Source of the DNA: a virus
IMG/VR virus record: IMGVR_UViG_3300046804_002239
Coordinates: 1-25,518 of that record
Strand: one strand, 5' to 3'
DNA: 25,518 bases
Shown in pieces: positions 15,289-21,667 of the stretch. The translations under genes were made by a program, and so were the position numbers. The first letter of the stretch is position 1. Every line of letters starts with the position of its first letter. Under the pieces are notes generated by a model that saw only the letters and a list, made by a program, of their open reading frames with translations, did no database searches and had not been told where the DNA came from.

Positions 15289-15543
15289 ATGAGTCAAAAA
15301 AACCGCATTCTCGCCTCTCTCAAAACAGGTAAAGAGTTTACTACCAAGCAATTCGAATCTAACTTCAACATTGCATCCCCTTCCAAAGTTATCTCCCGTT
15401 TGCGCCGGGATGGCCATGCCATCTACTTGAACAAGCGTGTCGACACTTGTGGTCGTGAAACTCTCAAGTATCGTCTCGGAACCCCTAACCGTAAGATGGT
15501 ATCTGTTGCGATCGCAGCTCTTGGCGCTTCAGCTTTTGCCTAA
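15289..15543 (+). CDS. Small helix-turn-helix-like DNA-binding protein
   Basis: This 84-residue basic protein has the pattern of a winged helix-turn-helix: ILASLKTGKEFTTKQFESNFNIASPSKVISRLRRDGHAIYLN (helix, turn, recognition helix with SKVISRLRR, then a wing). A hydrophobic Ala-rich tail follows. Such short HTH proteins occur in several phage groups. ATG 15289 is chosen because taggag lies 8 bases upstream. The frame is open further upstream to 15208, but only through the promoter itself. The gene forms its own transcription unit, with a sigma70 promoter and operator in front and a terminator behind. Its targets are unknown. Confidence 0.75.
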   Translation: MSQKNRILASLKTGKEFTTKQFESNFNIASPSKVISRLRRDGHAIYLNKRVDTCGRETLKYRLGTPNRKMVSVAIAALGASAFA

Positions 15544-15564
15544 TGCCTAATTAGGTACTTTTGG

Positions 15565-15593
15565 GGCCTACATCTCGGTGTAGGCCTTTTTTT
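15565..15593 (+). terminator. Rho-independent terminator after the HTH gene
   Basis: A perfect 8-bp stem (ggcctaca / tgtaggcc) with a 6-base loop is followed by seven T. It ends the single-gene HTH transcript, so the genes from 15608 on need read-through or another promoter. A 10-base palindrome, cctaattagg, lies between the stop codon and the stem (15546-15555). Confidence 0.94.
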
Positions 15594-15607
15594 ATTTAAG
15601 GTGTGTA

Positions 15608-16138
15608 ATGATTGTTGTGACCTATGAACTTGGTGATCTAGCAAACGGTGGATTCCAAAAATCTAAGCAAGCTGAGCATGCTTTGCTCAATCTTATATCC
15701 AGAAAACGTCGCACGACCTTTTCGGTAGATCTCGGTGAGGGTAAGAATACTGACTGGGACGGAATGTTGGGTTCAGACCACGTGGAAATTAAATTTTCTG
15801 CAAAAGTATTCAAGGATGATAATCGTTTGGCAAATTTTTTCGAAACTCATTACAAGAGTGGTGCACCGTCAGCATTGCTGTTGACAAAAGCAGAGAAATA
15901 TATTACAGTGAGTCCTGGCTGGTCCAACAAATACCAGATGCTTACCGGAAAGGTGCGTATGTGGAATGTAAGGGATCTGCTATTCAAAGGTATGGCGCAT
16001 TATCCTATTGTCGAAGGGGATTATGGTGAACGTGGATTCTTTATTCCGAACAAGTCAGCTTTAGTGAGTCACGATTGGATTGGTGACGTGTTTTTCGACC
16101 AAGCAAAGTGTAGTTACGATTTATCGAAATGGATGTAA
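15608..16138 (+). CDS. Possible PD-(D/E)XK-fold nuclease-like protein
   Basis: I do not recognise a named family for this 176-residue protein. It contains a helix with Glu23 followed by TDWDGMLGSDHVEIKFSAK (48-66). This gives Asp49/Asp51, then Glu60 and Lys62 in VEIK, the spacing of a PD-(D/E)XK nuclease core (D-x(8-10)-ExK). Hydrophobic strands follow (SALLLTKAEKYITVSP), as in that fold. The gene comes directly after a terminator and before a possible T-fold protein. If it is a nuclease, a role in attacking host DNA or processing phage DNA is possible. The fold assignment is inference from one motif. Confidence 0.5.
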   Translation: MIVVTYELGDLANGGFQKSKQAEHALLNLISRKRRTTFSVDLGEGKNTDWDGMLGSDHVEIKFSAKVFKDDNRLANFFETHYKSGAPSALLLTKAEKYITVSPGWSNKYQMLTGKVRMWNVRDLLFKGMAHYPIVEGDYGERGFFIPNKSALVSHDWIGDVFFDQAKCSYDLSKWM

Positions 16139-16141
16139 TAT

Positions 16142-16549
16142 ATGGATAATAAAAGTTTTATTTGGGTGACCTTTAGAAAAGAAGGAATTCATAGGTATCC
16201 GGCTGCTGCAACTGATCCTAAGTTAGCAACAGGCGATTGGTTAGATGTATCGTTTTTGGCGGATCCGCACCGTCATATTTTTCACTTCCGTGTGGAGATG
16301 CAGGTATATCATGACGATCGTGATGTTGAATTTATTCAAGCAAAACGCATCATGGAAAAATGGTATAGCGATGGTACATTGCAGCTAGATTATAAGTCTT
16401 GTGAGATGATAGCACGCGACCTATATACTAAATGCAAAGAGGCATTTGGCGGCCGCGATTATGCGATCGAAGTGTCAGAGGACGGCGAAAATGGATGCCG
16501 TCTTGTCTTCCCATACTGGAATCCAGCACTTGTTACACGAGAAGACTAA
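16142..16549 (+). CDS. Conserved phage protein, possible T-fold (QueD-like) relative
   Basis: This 135-residue protein resembles a small family I recall from phages and bacteria, starting with WVTFRKEGIHRYP and containing HRHIFHFRVEMQVYH, DYKSCEMIARDL and EVSEDGENG. The spacing recalls T-fold enzymes: HRHIFHFRVEM parallels the HGHsFxvxv strand of QueD, and SCEMIARDL parallels the PTxENLA helix. The final strand with SEDGENG would be the last beta strand. No zinc set is fully evident. With FolE and QueD nearby, a pterin or deazaguanine-related role is suggested but unproven. The ribosome site is weak. Confidence 0.6.
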   Translation: MDNKSFIWVTFRKEGIHRYPAAATDPKLATGDWLDVSFLADPHRHIFHFRVEMQVYHDDRDVEFIQAKRIMEKWYSDGTLQLDYKSCEMIARDLYTKCKEAFGGRDYAIEVSEDGENGCRLVFPYWNPALVTRED

Positions 16550-16571
16550 TAACGACGCCGTCTACGACTCA

Positions 16572-16709
16572 ATGCACGAGAGGGTGGTAGACATATGGCG
16601 TGCTCAGGGCACGTGGCCATTTCCTAGATGGGAGAATGGTCGTATTGTTAAACTTCGTGTCGTACCGCCTCCTTTTGATATTACAAAAGTCGAGGATGCA
16701 CCGATATGA
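16572..16709 (+). CDS. Small hypothetical protein
   Basis: This is a 45-residue product if read from ATG 16572 (MHERVVDIWRAQGTWPFPRWENGR). It has no recognised family. The frame stays open upstream into the previous gene, with alternative ATGs at 16491 and 16446, but those give residues typical of an out-of-frame shadow. No convincing ribosome site is visible, so the start is uncertain. Its stop overlaps the next start (ATGA), which supports a translated gene, and it fills a gap that would otherwise be empty. Confidence 0.45.
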   Translation: MHERVVDIWRAQGTWPFPRWENGRIVKLRVVPPPFDITKVEDAPI

Positions 16710-17197
16710 GCGTAAAGTTAGGACAAGTGGCGTTAGTTGCAGCGCTAGCTAGCCTTATAAAAATTGAGAGTAGTAGCAGCGGCAAGGTGGACTTGTCGCC
16801 TGGTATATCTAAGTTTGAACCAAAGGTACCAAATCCAAATTTGGCTAAGTTTGAACAAAAGAAATGTTTAGATCTTCAACTCAAGCTCGAGTTAATGAAG
16901 TTCAACTTTAAATTACCTCCACTCATCACATTACCTAAGCTGCCACAGCTACCTAACTTACCAGCTCTTAATATTGATCTTGGACCAGTGTTGAAGTGTG
17001 TGCTGGAAATGCTAGCACTCTTGGCTCTGTTTAAGAAGCTAAGCGATTCAGGCGAAACAGGCGGCCGCGCTGGTTCTTTTGCAAACACTGCAACGGTTCA
17101 GTCTGTGTCGAATGTCGCTACAGCGCAAACATCTACTTCCAGTACAACTTACTATAACCCAGCTTTCGCTAACACAAACAACACAGGCAGTATTTAA
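16706..17197 (+). CDS. Hypothetical protein with Leu-Pro repeat core
   Basis: I do not recognise this 163-residue protein. It has a hydrophobic N-terminus (VALVAALASLI, 8-18) and two related segments (ISKFEPKVPNPN / LAKFEQKK). A striking central run of Leu-Pro repeats covers about 71-90 (LPPLITLPKLPQLPNLP). A hydrophobic helix follows (LGPVLKCVLEMLALLALFKKL, about 92-112), then a Ser/Thr/Asn/Ala-rich C-terminus. The composition suggests a membrane-associated or structural protein rather than an enzyme. It overlaps the preceding small gene by 4 bases. Confidence 0.65.
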   Translation: MSVKLGQVALVAALASLIKIESSSSGKVDLSPGISKFEPKVPNPNLAKFEQKKCLDLQLKLELMKFNFKLPPLITLPKLPQLPNLPALNIDLGPVLKCVLEMLALLALFKKLSDSGETGGRAGSFANTATVQSVSNVATAQTSTSSTTYYNPAFANTNNTGSI

Positions 17198-17218
17198 TTA
17201 TTTTTGAAAGGCTATATT

Positions 17219-18109
17219 ATGTTTGAAAGATCGAGTGTAAACGATCCGATTAAGTTTTGTCACATCTCCCCTACCCCTCATCTTGAGGAATATACAAAGC
17301 ACAACGGGGCGCATTTGTTATTAGCGCACCTCGTTGAGCAAGATCCAGATTACATGGAATTCTATGCTAATTTGGATGACGGTCGCACTAAGATTATGGA
17401 CAACTCAGCATTCGAGATGTTCAAGCAAGGCCGGCCGATGTATGACTCTAATAAATTGATTGAAATGGGTAAAGCCTGTAAGGCTGACGTCATTGTGATG
17501 TCCGACTACCCAAAAGAACCGTGGACAAAGACACGCGACGCTGCAATCAATATGATACCAGCTCTTAAGGATGCTGGATTCGGTACATTTTATGTCCCTC
17601 AAAGCAATCTCAGCGACATTGACGGTGCCCTCAAATCATTTGACTGGGCATTGGGCAACAGTGAAGTTGATCTGATTGGGGTGTCGATTCTGACTTGTCC
17701 AATTGCATTTGGTGTCGATGAAAGCTCCTATGGTGAAGGAAAGCGTAACGATGCGTATAAGATGCAGCGGTTCCTTTCTCGTTGGAAGATGTTTATTGAA
17801 CTAGATCGTGCAGGCCTTTTGAGCGCGCACGCGATTAAAAGATTCCATTGTTTGGGAATGACTGATGGACCAAACGAGATAGAGCTGTTGACTTCTTGTG
17901 GGTTTGGGAAGTATATTTACTCATGGGACTCTAGTGCTGCTGTTTGGGCAGGATTGAACGGAATTCAATTCGACGGATCGCCATCAGGACTCCGTAACGG
18001 CAAGTTCGAGCACGAAGTTGACTTCGATTTCAAGGGTGAACATCTAGGCACTACTAACCTTCAAGTTATTAACAATATCAATTACATTAATAAATTATGC
18101 AGCAAGTGA
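17219..18109 (+). CDS. dpdA: DpdA-like tRNA-guanine-transglycosylase-family protein
   Basis: I read this 296-residue protein as a phage DpdA, the transglycosylase that swaps guanine in DNA for a 7-deazaguanine base. Supporting features are the MDNSAFE motif (60-66), in which Asp61 would match the conserved TGT Asp, and the barrel-strand segments VIVMSDYP (91-98) and FYVPQS (124-129). Others are LIGVSI (152-157), RFHCLGM (208-214) and YSWDSSA (234-240), where Asp237 could be the nucleophile. The deazaguanine synthesis genes are about 2 kb upstream. I chose ATG 17219, with gaaagg eight bases upstream. A TTG at 17204 is unlikely. No classic C-terminal TGT zinc site is evident. Confidence is moderate that it is DpdA and high that it is a gene. 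Confidence 0.68.
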   Translation: MFERSSVNDPIKFCHISPTPHLEEYTKHNGAHLLLAHLVEQDPDYMEFYANLDDGRTKIMDNSAFEMFKQGRPMYDSNKLIEMGKACKADVIVMSDYPKEPWTKTRDAAINMIPALKDAGFGTFYVPQSNLSDIDGALKSFDWALGNSEVDLIGVSILTCPIAFGVDESSYGEGKRNDAYKMQRFLSRWKMFIELDRAGLLSAHAIKRFHCLGMTDGPNEIELLTSCGFGKYIYSWDSSAAVWAGLNGIQFDGSPSGLRNGKFEHEVDFDFKGEHLGTTNLQVINNINYINKLCSK

Positions 18110-18678
18110 TAGCTTTGACAGGCCCAAAGGGCAGTGGCAAAGATACAGTAGCAGATATGATCTATAGACATTATACCCAGGAGTGGTATACTGTTACTCG
18201 TATCGCGTTTGCCGATCCGATCAAGGATATGGTACAACACATATTCGATCTCAATCCCCACGACACAACTCAATACGACTTGTTTAAACGCACGACGTTG
18301 AACTATCAACTACCAGGCTATCTTTCACATACTGTTGAAGGACGTCATGTGGTTCGTGAGATTGGTATGTTGATGCGGTCGTACAATGAAAAACAATTTA
18401 CAGATTATGTGGAAAGTAAATTTGCACAAGGGTTTGTATCGCGCCGTCTTTTTGTTGTAACTGATCTTAGATTCGATAACGAATACACAATGCTAAGAAA
18501 GCATAATGCAAAGATCGTTAAAGTTACTCGCCCTGACTACCATTACGATGGTCATATAACAGAGCGTGGTTTCGATGATGAGCTTGTTGACTTTGTCATT
18601 GATAATAAAGGATCATTGATAGAATTGCAGTCTAAGGTTAAGGACATGATGAATAAATTTAATGAGGGGTGGAAATGA
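18097..18678 (+). CDS. Deoxynucleoside monophosphate kinase (T4 gp1-like)
   Basis: This P-loop kinase phosphorylates dNMPs for phage DNA synthesis. The 193-residue protein has Walker A GPKGSGKDT (9-17), ADP.IKD (FADPIKDMVQ), REIGMLMRSYN and VTDLRFDNE, the pattern of the T4 gp1 and related dNMP kinase group. DGHITERGFDDE near the C-terminus is the lid/His region. T4 gp1 is 241 residues, so this is a shorter version. It overlaps the DpdA-like gene by 13 bases and the next gene by 4 bases. The position suggests a nucleotide-supply group with the dCTP deaminase/dUTPase-like gene. Confidence 0.85.
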   Translation: MQQVIALTGPKGSGKDTVADMIYRHYTQEWYTVTRIAFADPIKDMVQHIFDLNPHDTTQYDLFKRTTLNYQLPGYLSHTVEGRHVVREIGMLMRSYNEKQFTDYVESKFAQGFVSRRLFVVTDLRFDNEYTMLRKHNAKIVKVTRPDYHYDGHITERGFDDELVDFVIDNKGSLIELQSKVKDMMNKFNEGWK

Positions 18679-19175
18679 AACACATTATGGGGCAAGGTAG
18701 TAGATCAACTTTAACGAACGTTAAAGAGGGTGATGTACAACCGAACGCAGTCGATCTACGTGTAGATAAAATCTTCAAAATTAAAACCGATCTGTTTCAG
18801 ATTTCCAATGAAGAAAAGACGCACAGAGGAACAGATTATGAAATCAAACCAGACCATGTCGGATACTTTAATCTCCAACCTGGACATTATGAAGTGGTTA
18901 TGGAAAATATTATCCACGTTGGAGAAAATGAAGCAGGATGGGTTATCACTAGGAGTACTCTTAACCGTAATGGGTTATTTCTTACTTCTGGCTTGTACGA
19001 TAGTGGTTACAACGGTGTTATGGCCGGTGTATTGCATGTCACTATTGGTCCGGCACGTATTAAGAAAGGTACGAGAATTGGTCAGTACCTAAGTTTCGAC
19101 GCGGAAGCGTTACATTCGTATGAAGGCTCTTACGGGTTAAATTCTGAGCATGATAAAAAATATGGAGTAAAATAA
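18675..19175 (+). CDS. dCTP deaminase / dUTPase superfamily protein
   Basis: This trimeric-fold enzyme acts on dCTP and/or dUTP. The 166-residue protein has QPNAVDLRVDKIF (22-34), RSTLNRNG (93-100), GLYDSGYNG (106-114, Asp109 matching the dUTPase motif III Asp) and KGTRIGQYLSF (131-141). The Tyr/Gly-rich tail YEGSYGL resembles that of dCTP deaminases. The Glu used by dCTP deaminases after motif III appears to be absent (Val119 by my alignment), which favours dUTPase-like activity. ATG 18675 overlaps the kinase stop, with gaggggt five bases upstream. A GTG two codons earlier (18669) is less likely. Confidence 0.8.
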   Translation: MKHIMGQGSRSTLTNVKEGDVQPNAVDLRVDKIFKIKTDLFQISNEEKTHRGTDYEIKPDHVGYFNLQPGHYEVVMENIIHVGENEAGWVITRSTLNRNGLFLTSGLYDSGYNGVMAGVLHVTIGPARIKKGTRIGQYLSFDAEALHSYEGSYGLNSEHDKKYGVK

Positions 19176-20017
19176 TGGAAATCAAAGTAGATATCTCTGA
19201 ACTACAGAAGAAGAAACTGTTCGTAGCCACACCGATGTATGGTGGTCAGTGTGCGGGCATGTATACGCGTAGTATTGCTGACTTGTCAGCGATTTGCGCA
19301 AAGTATAACATCCCATTACAACTATACTACCTATTCAACGAATCGTTGATCACACGTGCTCGTAACTACTGTGTTGATGAGTTTATGCGTTCTGGCGCTA
19401 CTCACCTGATGTTCATCGATAGCGATATTGGTTTTAACCCACAAGATGTCATTGCGATGCTTGCGTTGGTTACTGACGATAGCCCATACGATGTTATCGG
19501 TGGTCCATATCCTAAGAAGTGTATTAGCTGGGAAAAGATCAAGCTCGCTGTAGATAAAGGTGTTGCTGATAAAGATCCTAACACACTAGAAAAGTTTGTT
19601 GGTGACTATGTGTTTAACCCAAAACACAACCAAAGGGAAATCCCTATTGGTGAGCCAGTTGAAGTCCGTGAGATTGGAACAGGCTTCATGATGATTCGTC
19701 GTAAGACATTTGAGGATTATGCTAAAGCATACCCAGAACTCAGCTACAAGCCAGATCATGTTCGTACTGAGCATTTCGATGGTTCGCGTGAGATTATGGC
19801 TTACTTTGATTGTATCATCGATCCAGAAACTAAGCGTTACCTTTCTGAAGATTACAACTTCTGCTATCACGTCGATAAGATGGGTAGCCGTACATGGTTC
19901 TGTCCATGGATGCAACTACAGCACGTAGGTAGCTATGTGTTTGGTGGTAGCCTTGCAGATCTTGCATCGATTGGAGCTTCTGCAACAGCCGATCAAAGTC
20001 AAATTAAACCAAAGTGA
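19175..20017 (+). CDS. Glycosyltransferase family 2-like (GT-A) protein
   Basis: This is a GT-A fold glycosyltransferase of 280 residues. The N-terminal KLFVATPMYGGQCAGMYTRS is typical of phage-encoded GT2-like proteins. The metal-binding DxD is in FIDSDIGF (80-87, Asp82 and Asp84). GGPYPKK, EIGTGFMMIRR and the acidic SEDYNFC near 228-234 complete the usual acceptor/catalytic region. It lacks any membrane segment, so it acts in the cytoplasm. The target could be DNA, a virion protein or a cell-surface precursor. It starts on the base shared with the preceding stop (TAATG). Confidence 0.88.
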   Translation: MEIKVDISELQKKKLFVATPMYGGQCAGMYTRSIADLSAICAKYNIPLQLYYLFNESLITRARNYCVDEFMRSGATHLMFIDSDIGFNPQDVIAMLALVTDDSPYDVIGGPYPKKCISWEKIKLAVDKGVADKDPNTLEKFVGDYVFNPKHNQREIPIGEPVEVREIGTGFMMIRRKTFEDYAKAYPELSYKPDHVRTEHFDGSREIMAYFDCIIDPETKRYLSEDYNFCYHVDKMGSRTWFCPWMQLQHVGSYVFGGSLADLASIGASATADQSQIKPK

Positions 20018-20027
20018 GATTAATTAA

Positions 20028-20687
20028 ATGAAATTTGAACAACAGACACTAGCAGTTCTCAAGAACTTCTCTAGTATCAATCCTTCGATATGTTTTAAAG
20101 AAGGTCAAAAGTTGCGTACAATTTCTCCAGGCAAAACAATTCTAGCACAAGCTGCTGCAACGAGTGAGTTACCTGGAACATTTGCAATATACGACCTTAG
20201 TAAGTTTATGAGCGTGATCTCGTTATTCGAAGATCCTTCCATCTCAACGAGCACGACTCACTTAACGATTAAAGATAACCGACAAACAATTAACTACACG
20301 TTTGCTGATATATCGACAATCATTGCTCCACCAGATAAAACTCCTGTCGTTGCATCGCCAGAGATTGAATTTGAACTGAGTGCTGATGTACTGTTGCGTG
20401 TACAGAAAGCGATGGGCGTATTGGGATTATCTGAGATGTCAGTTACAGGCGATGGTAGCACTATCTCTGTTAAAGCTGTTGATAGCAAGAAACCTGGTAA
20501 CGACAGCTTTGCAATTGAGGTCGGCGAAACGACACACAACTTTAATATGATTTTCAAAGCTGAAAATATTAAGATGATGCCGTCGACGTATCAAACGCAG
20601 ATCTCATCTAAAGGTATTGCCTATTTCAAGAGCGATCTAGTAGAGTACTGGATTGCAACAGAAGCTTCTTCATCGTTTGGAGGTTAA
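20028..20687 (+). CDS. 45: Sliding clamp, DNA polymerase processivity factor (T4 gp45)
   Basis: This ring-forming clamp tethers the polymerase and also activates gp55-dependent late transcription. The 219-residue protein (228 in T4) opens with the family start KFEQQTLAVLKNFSSINPSI and has the central SPGKTILAQA and the AIYDLSKFMSVISLFEDP segment. The C-terminal domain includes FNMIFKAENIKMMP and ends in a strand with VEYWIATEA. It begins the replication cluster, with gp44, gp62 and RegA downstream as in T4, though with extra genes between them. Confidence 0.95.
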   Translation: MKFEQQTLAVLKNFSSINPSICFKEGQKLRTISPGKTILAQAAATSELPGTFAIYDLSKFMSVISLFEDPSISTSTTHLTIKDNRQTINYTFADISTIIAPPDKTPVVASPEIEFELSADVLLRVQKAMGVLGLSEMSVTGDGSTISVKAVDSKKPGNDSFAIEVGETTHNFNMIFKAENIKMMPSTYQTQISSKGIAYFKSDLVEYWIATEASSSFGG

Positions 20688-20867
20688 ATGAAGCCAACAT
20701 CATCTTTTAAGTTTCCGAAGTACTACAAGGCGCGTATGGCGTCGATTGTCGACAAGGAACAACGCAACTCTTACAAACGTGCCATGATCAGCGCGCTTTT
20801 GTATGCTCAAGAACAAGAGCGGCGTTTGGGTAAGAGCGATAAGAGTAATAACTACAATGATGAATGA
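20688..20867 (+). CDS. Small basic hypothetical protein
   Basis: This is a 59-residue product starting right after the gp45 stop, with ggag at the end of gp45 as ribosome site. It is rich in Lys, Arg, Ser and Tyr (FKFPKYYKARMASIV, then SYKRAMISALLYAQEQERR), predicted to be helical and strongly basic in its first half. It lies where T4-like phages often keep a small gene after the clamp. It is not recognisably RpbA, which is about twice as long. Binding to nucleic acid or polymerase is only a guess. Confidence 0.6.
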   Translation: MKPTSSFKFPKYYKARMASIVDKEQRNSYKRAMISALLYAQEQERRLGKSDKSNNYNDE

Positions 20868-21663
20868 GTACTGGCCATTCGAGACTGCTAACTACTGGAA
20901 TGAGGTCGCCGTTTTAGCAGCCGCAGAGCCACCATCTGATTCATTTAAGACCGATAAAGTAGCAAAAAAAGTTCCGTTGTTTGCTAGACGTCCGACTGCG
21001 TTTGATATTGTATACCTCGATGAAGTATCGCAATATATTAATAGTTTGGGCAATCTAACGGCAGCACGCGTGGCACGTGCTCTTGTTGAGCGGCGCATTG
21101 GACATACGGAAGAAACTTATCAGGACACAATCTTCAGTCCTACGCCACGCTTACAGGACGTTAGTGTATGGAATATTAAATCATTCCATCACTGGATGAC
21201 TTTGAAAGAAATGGCACACTTAACTTCGTTTGATAAGTTTAGTAGGATTGTTGAAATTGGAGCTGGTATTGGCGAATCTGCTCGAATGTTGCTGGATGCC
21301 TTCGGATACAAAGGAGAGTATGTTATTGTCGATCTTCCGTCGATTATCCCTTACTCCAAAAAGAATCTTGAAGGATACAATATTAAATTTACAACCGACT
21401 ATAAGTCTTTAGAACAACAACCAGAAACGTTGGTGTTTAGTACTTGGGGGTTGAGTGAAATAGAGTTGTCTTTGAGAGAGCAAATGTTAGATCATATTAA
21501 TCCTGATCAAATGTTTGTAGCTTTTCAAGGAAAGATATTTGACGTCGACAACCGAGAATACTTCCTCAAAGACTATACTAGGCGCTACAAGAAATACATT
21601 TCATTGAAACAAATTCCTCTTCATCATGTCGATGGAGGCAATTATTATATGTGGGCTTATTAA
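20857..21663 (+). CDS. SAM-dependent methyltransferase (putative sugar O-methyltransferase type)
   Basis: This 268-residue protein contains a class I SAM-binding motif, IVEIGAGIGESARML (131-145), and a motif II-like VIVDLP (156-161). An N-terminal helical region of about 110 residues precedes it, with SVWNIKSFHHWMTL just before the SAM domain. This arrangement resembles proteins annotated as putative sugar O-methyltransferases. ATG 20857 (or the adjacent ATG 20860) lies inside the preceding small gene. The frame continues upstream to a TTG at 20803, but that part is only shadow of the small gene. It splits gp45 from gp44, which are adjacent in T4. Confidence 0.8.
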   Translation: MMNEYWPFETANYWNEVAVLAAAEPPSDSFKTDKVAKKVPLFARRPTAFDIVYLDEVSQYINSLGNLTAARVARALVERRIGHTEETYQDTIFSPTPRLQDVSVWNIKSFHHWMTLKEMAHLTSFDKFSRIVEIGAGIGESARMLLDAFGYKGEYVIVDLPSIIPYSKKNLEGYNIKFTTDYKSLEQQPETLVFSTWGLSEIELSLREQMLDHINPDQMFVAFQGKIFDVDNREYFLKDYTRRYKKYISLKQIPLHHVDGGNYYMWAY

Positions 21664-21667
21664 TATT

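Noticed and set aside
18808-19092. Plus-strand frame of 94 codons with a membrane-like stretch inside the dUTPase-like gene
   Set aside because: It is entirely inside a gene with clear family motifs and has no independent start signal.
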